From: Lingula anatina
Lineage: Eukaryota; Brachiopoda; Lingulata; Lingulida; Lingulidae
Direction of reading: 5' to 3'
Assembly: GCF_001039355.2 (NCBI RefSeq)
Contig: NW_019774092.1
Span: forward strand, 358,109 to 422,108
DNA: 64,000 bases
Shown here: one piece after another, positions 61,634-64,000 of the stretch
Numbering within the stretch: position 1 is the first letter of the stretch
Layout of the letters: each line of letters opens with the position of its first letter
Notes under the pieces: model-generated
What the model was told of the DNA's origin: nothing
What the model saw: only the letters and a program-made list of their open reading frames with translations
The model's database searches: none
Translations under genes and position numbers: made by a program

Positions 61634-63030
61634 TATTACATGTAAGTCAGCTATTTTGAAACGTGCTACAGGCAGTGGTTCTTAAAAAGCCTTGTCTTGT
61701 TACATTTACCTAATATCATGGAGATTATTTTATCTTTACGGACAAAAAGTGTTTTAGAAACGGGTGACAAATAATATTGCTGTCGGAAACTTGAAAAAAA
61801 TATAAATTTATAGTAGCAGCTTACGTTGAAGATACTCATCGTTGTAAGTAAAGGCAAAAAGCTACAAATTTGGACTCATAATGATTCCCTTAGAGACTCC
61901 AGCAGTGGTTTCTGATTCAACACCCTATCGGGACTCGTATGAGAAACTATAAATCGAGATTTTTCAAGAGAGGGTAAGAAACTGGCAAATTCCGTTTGTA
62001 CGCTACACGTAGCTTTGTTAAATTCCAATACCGATGTCTCATCAGGAGCGAGACTTGAAATTTTTAACAATAGACGATAGATTGATCTTGAGGAAAGAGT
62101 CTGCACTATGTTAATTAAAGGTCTCGGCGTTATCTAAATCACTTTAACCAAGTTCATCATTACAGAAGTCACACCTCTCGTGTGTGTATGTTTTTTTGCA
62201 CTTAATACTGGAAGATAAGAATGAAAAGACTTTTTGTCAAGTAGGTTAACATGCAATGTGGCTTATCTTAATGCTTTTTTTAAATCAGGAGAAAATAAAA
62301 ATCAGCTAGGGACAAAGTGCAGAGTCAAAAAGAAGGTACGATACGAAATCACAGCATTGTAATAAAAAACTTGTCAAATTTTGTACGGAGACAAGCATCT
62401 TCATGACAGATATGATTAAAATATCAATTTTAACATTTTAGTGAACATTGTAAAGCTCAACAAGCAATAAGAGATGTGAAAAAAATAGATAAAATAATCC
62501 TGGATAAAGTTAAAACTATGAAAACTTTGCCAATGTGTAAAACTTGTTTTCAGCTATTATGACTTTCCCTTAAGAAATTCTCGGACGGTTCTCTTCAGAG
62601 AAAATCGTTCGCGGGCTTCCACGCTCTTTCACACCGCTTGAAGCACGTTTACACAACTTTATAACGTCTCTAAGTATCTCATAAACATATCCTAAAAATG
62701 AACTCTCATACCTATACATCATTCATTAAAATATGTGGACATAAGCTGTATAAAGCAACTGCTTCTCCCCTTTTATCTAAAAATTTCAGCATTGAAACCT
62801 ACTATGCACGTCACCAAAATATTCTTTCAATCTGTAAAAAAGATATTAGCAAATTGAAACACAGACATTTTTTTCATCATCCACACCCACCAAGGGAATC
62901 TAAACCCGATAACATCAACGCTGACTGGAAAGTGGATATTTTCACAATTCACAAGGAACGAGTCAAAATATCCCATTGTTCACGGGGGTCAAAGGGAAAA
63001 TTGATAAAACTTAATGAGACCGACAGGCCG
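61634..63030. other. Upstream region of gene D
   Basis: No supported gene. A 124-codon frame (62698-63072) overlaps the TATA box and presumed transcription start of gene D, has no signal peptide or domain, and is probably chance. Confidence 0.5.
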
Positions 63031-63037
63031 TATATAG
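63031..63037 (+). promoter_or_regulatory. TATA box of gene D
   Basis: CCGTATATAGGAGG about 60 bases before the gene D start codon, the same spacing as in gene C. A transcription start near 63062 would follow. Confidence 0.7.
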
Positions 63038-63093
63038 GAGGTGCGAAATTGGGGTGGTCCGCTCAGAGTTGACAATCAGCGACTCTCGTAAAC

Positions 63094-63506
63094 ATGGGTT
63101 CGATGCAAGTGATCACAGTGCTGGCTATCTTAACAGCCCTTGCTCTTGACAGTGCAACATCCAACTTTCTAACAATAGGTGGGTACTCAAGAGCCAGCCG
63201 ATACGCCAAAGGTAAAGCATCCACTGGTGTGAAATTCCCTGTATACGCTGGTTTGGGTGGTGCTAATTACGCCGCTGATCCGGACTATGCTAAGGACGCT
63301 CCCTACGCCGCTGCTGGTCCTGGATATGCTAAGGATGCTCCTTACCCCGCTGCTGGTCCTGGTTATGCTAAGGACGCTCCTTACCCCGCTGCTGGTCCTG
63401 GATATGCTAAGGATGCTCCTTACCCCGCTGCTGACCCTGGCTATGCTCCGGCACCTGCTTACACCAAAAAGCCTGTTTATACCAACCCAGCCATCTACGC
63501 TGGAAA
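63094..63506 (+). CDS. Secreted Ala/Pro/Tyr/Gly-repeat protein (gene D), exon 1
   Basis: ATG 63094 begins MGSMQVITVLAILTALALDS, a signal peptide, followed by a short Tyr/Lys/Gly segment and about four copies of a 14-residue unit AKDAPYPAAGPGY. The frame would stop at 63508-63510, but the donor GGAAA then GTAAGA at 63507 ends the exon in phase 2 after YTNPAIYAG. The plan is the same as in genes A, B and C: signal peptide, low-complexity segment, then a phase-2 donor. The repeats are short, hydrophobic and Tyr-rich with Lys-Asp pairs. Confidence 0.85.
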
Positions 63507-63683
63507 GTAAGAAATTTGCAATTTTTTTTGTTTGTGCACATGAAAATTTATCTTTAGTGTTTAGATTGTACTGATCCATTCCTTTCTTAGTCAAACCTTA
63601 ACTAATATATTTCTTTTGTTAAATACTTTACTGTAACAGATGGATATCCCCGGTAAATGAAGTACGATTTTTTTCTCGCACAG

Positions 63684-64000
63684 ATGTGGCAAGAATGTGT
63701 ACAACACTATGACTGAGGGATGCTGTGGCTATAAACATGTGTACAACAGGAAGGTACAGGACTGCTGCGACAATGAGTACATTATTGAGAAGGCCAAAGG
63801 TGAACAATGCAGGGGCAAGAAGTACCTAGTTGGTAAACCTGCAGGCTACGTCGCTGATCCTGGTTATGCTCCGGATGCTGGTTACGCCCCTGCTGATCCT
63901 GGTTATGCTCCGGATGCTGGTTACGCCCCTGCTGATCCTGGTTATGCGCCCGATGGTGGGTACGCCCCTGCTCCTGCTGATCCTGGTTATGCTCCGGATG
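63684..64000 (+). CDS. Gene D, exon 2: dicysteine module plus Ala/Pro/Tyr repeats (cut by window end)
   Basis: Acceptor TTTTTCTCGCACAG ends at 63683 after a 177-bp intron. The split codon (AA plus A, Lys) is followed at once by CGKNVYNTMTEGCC ... NRKVQDCCDNEYII ... EQCRGKKYLVGK, which aligns with the gene C module in the position of every Cys and in the Tyr, EGCC, QDCC and YI residues. Then a tandem DPGYAPDAGYAPA-type repeat starts and runs off the window. The Pro/Ala/Tyr repeats differ from those of exon 1 (ADPGYAPD versus AGPGYAKD) but look derived from the same unit. Length unknown. Confidence 0.85.

Noticed and set aside
62698-63072. 124-codon frame just upstream of gene D
   Set aside because: It overlaps the TATA box and presumed transcription start of gene D and shows no protein features.
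63187-63594. Minus-strand frame of Ser/Val/Ile repeats opposite gene D exon 1
   Set aside because: Antisense shadow of the AKDAPYPAAGPGY repeats.
1-64000. CRISPR arrays or bacterial operons
   Set aside because: The direct repeats found are coding tandem repeats, microsatellites or transposon ends; introns and TATA/AATAAA signals show a eukaryotic genome.

Overview
This is a gene-poor, AT-rich eukaryotic (metazoan) window from a draft assembly. It has spliced genes with GT-AG introns, many microsatellites, several families of short inverted-repeat elements, a decayed LINE, and contig joins marked by single Ns. The last exons of an L-fucose kinase gene sit at the left edge. The other genes are secreted, low-complexity or dicysteine (galaxin-like) proteins of the kind known from biomineral and other extracellular matrices. 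A marine invertebrate, perhaps a mollusc or other lophotrochozoan, fits best, but the sequence alone does not prove the phylum.

Layout. 177-1732 (+): end of L-fucose kinase. 12646-4342 (-): gene A, a giant galaxin-like gene (about 2,313 aa if spliced as proposed). Exon 1 codes for a signal peptide and a Gly/Tyr/Ser-rich segment; a single 6.4 kb exon 2 codes for about 60 dicysteine repeats of ~32 aa. 14311-18485: a redundant contig, very probably the other haplotype of 10817-14309 plus flank, carrying a second copy of gene A exon 1. 20115-37200: no confident gene; repeats, tRNA-like elements and hairpins. 39103-37486 (-): gene B, a 417 aa galaxin-like protein. 39104-50340: no confident gene; several inverted-repeat elements. 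50403-55225 (+): gene C, about 1,275 aa, with acidic Tyr/Gly/Asp repeats in exon 1 and one dicysteine module plus about 13 copies of a 60-aa Asn/Gly/Ser/Met repeat in exon 2. 55330-63030: no gene; a decayed LINE reverse transcriptase lies on the minus strand near 60 kb. 63094-64000+ (+): gene D, Ala/Pro/Tyr/Gly-rich, cut by the window end.

Main result. All four genes A-D share one plan. A first coding exon holds a signal peptide and a linker that differs completely between genes. It ends in phase 2, and the next exon opens with the final base of the split codon followed directly by a Cys codon of a dicysteine module. Genes C and D are clearly related through this module, and A and B also share a C-terminal module. 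The window therefore looks like a local cluster of secreted structural proteins built by tandem duplication, fast replacement of the first exon, and internal repeat expansion. A joint role in an extracellular matrix (shell, tube, egg case, byssus-like or mucus material) is inference; no tissue evidence is available here.
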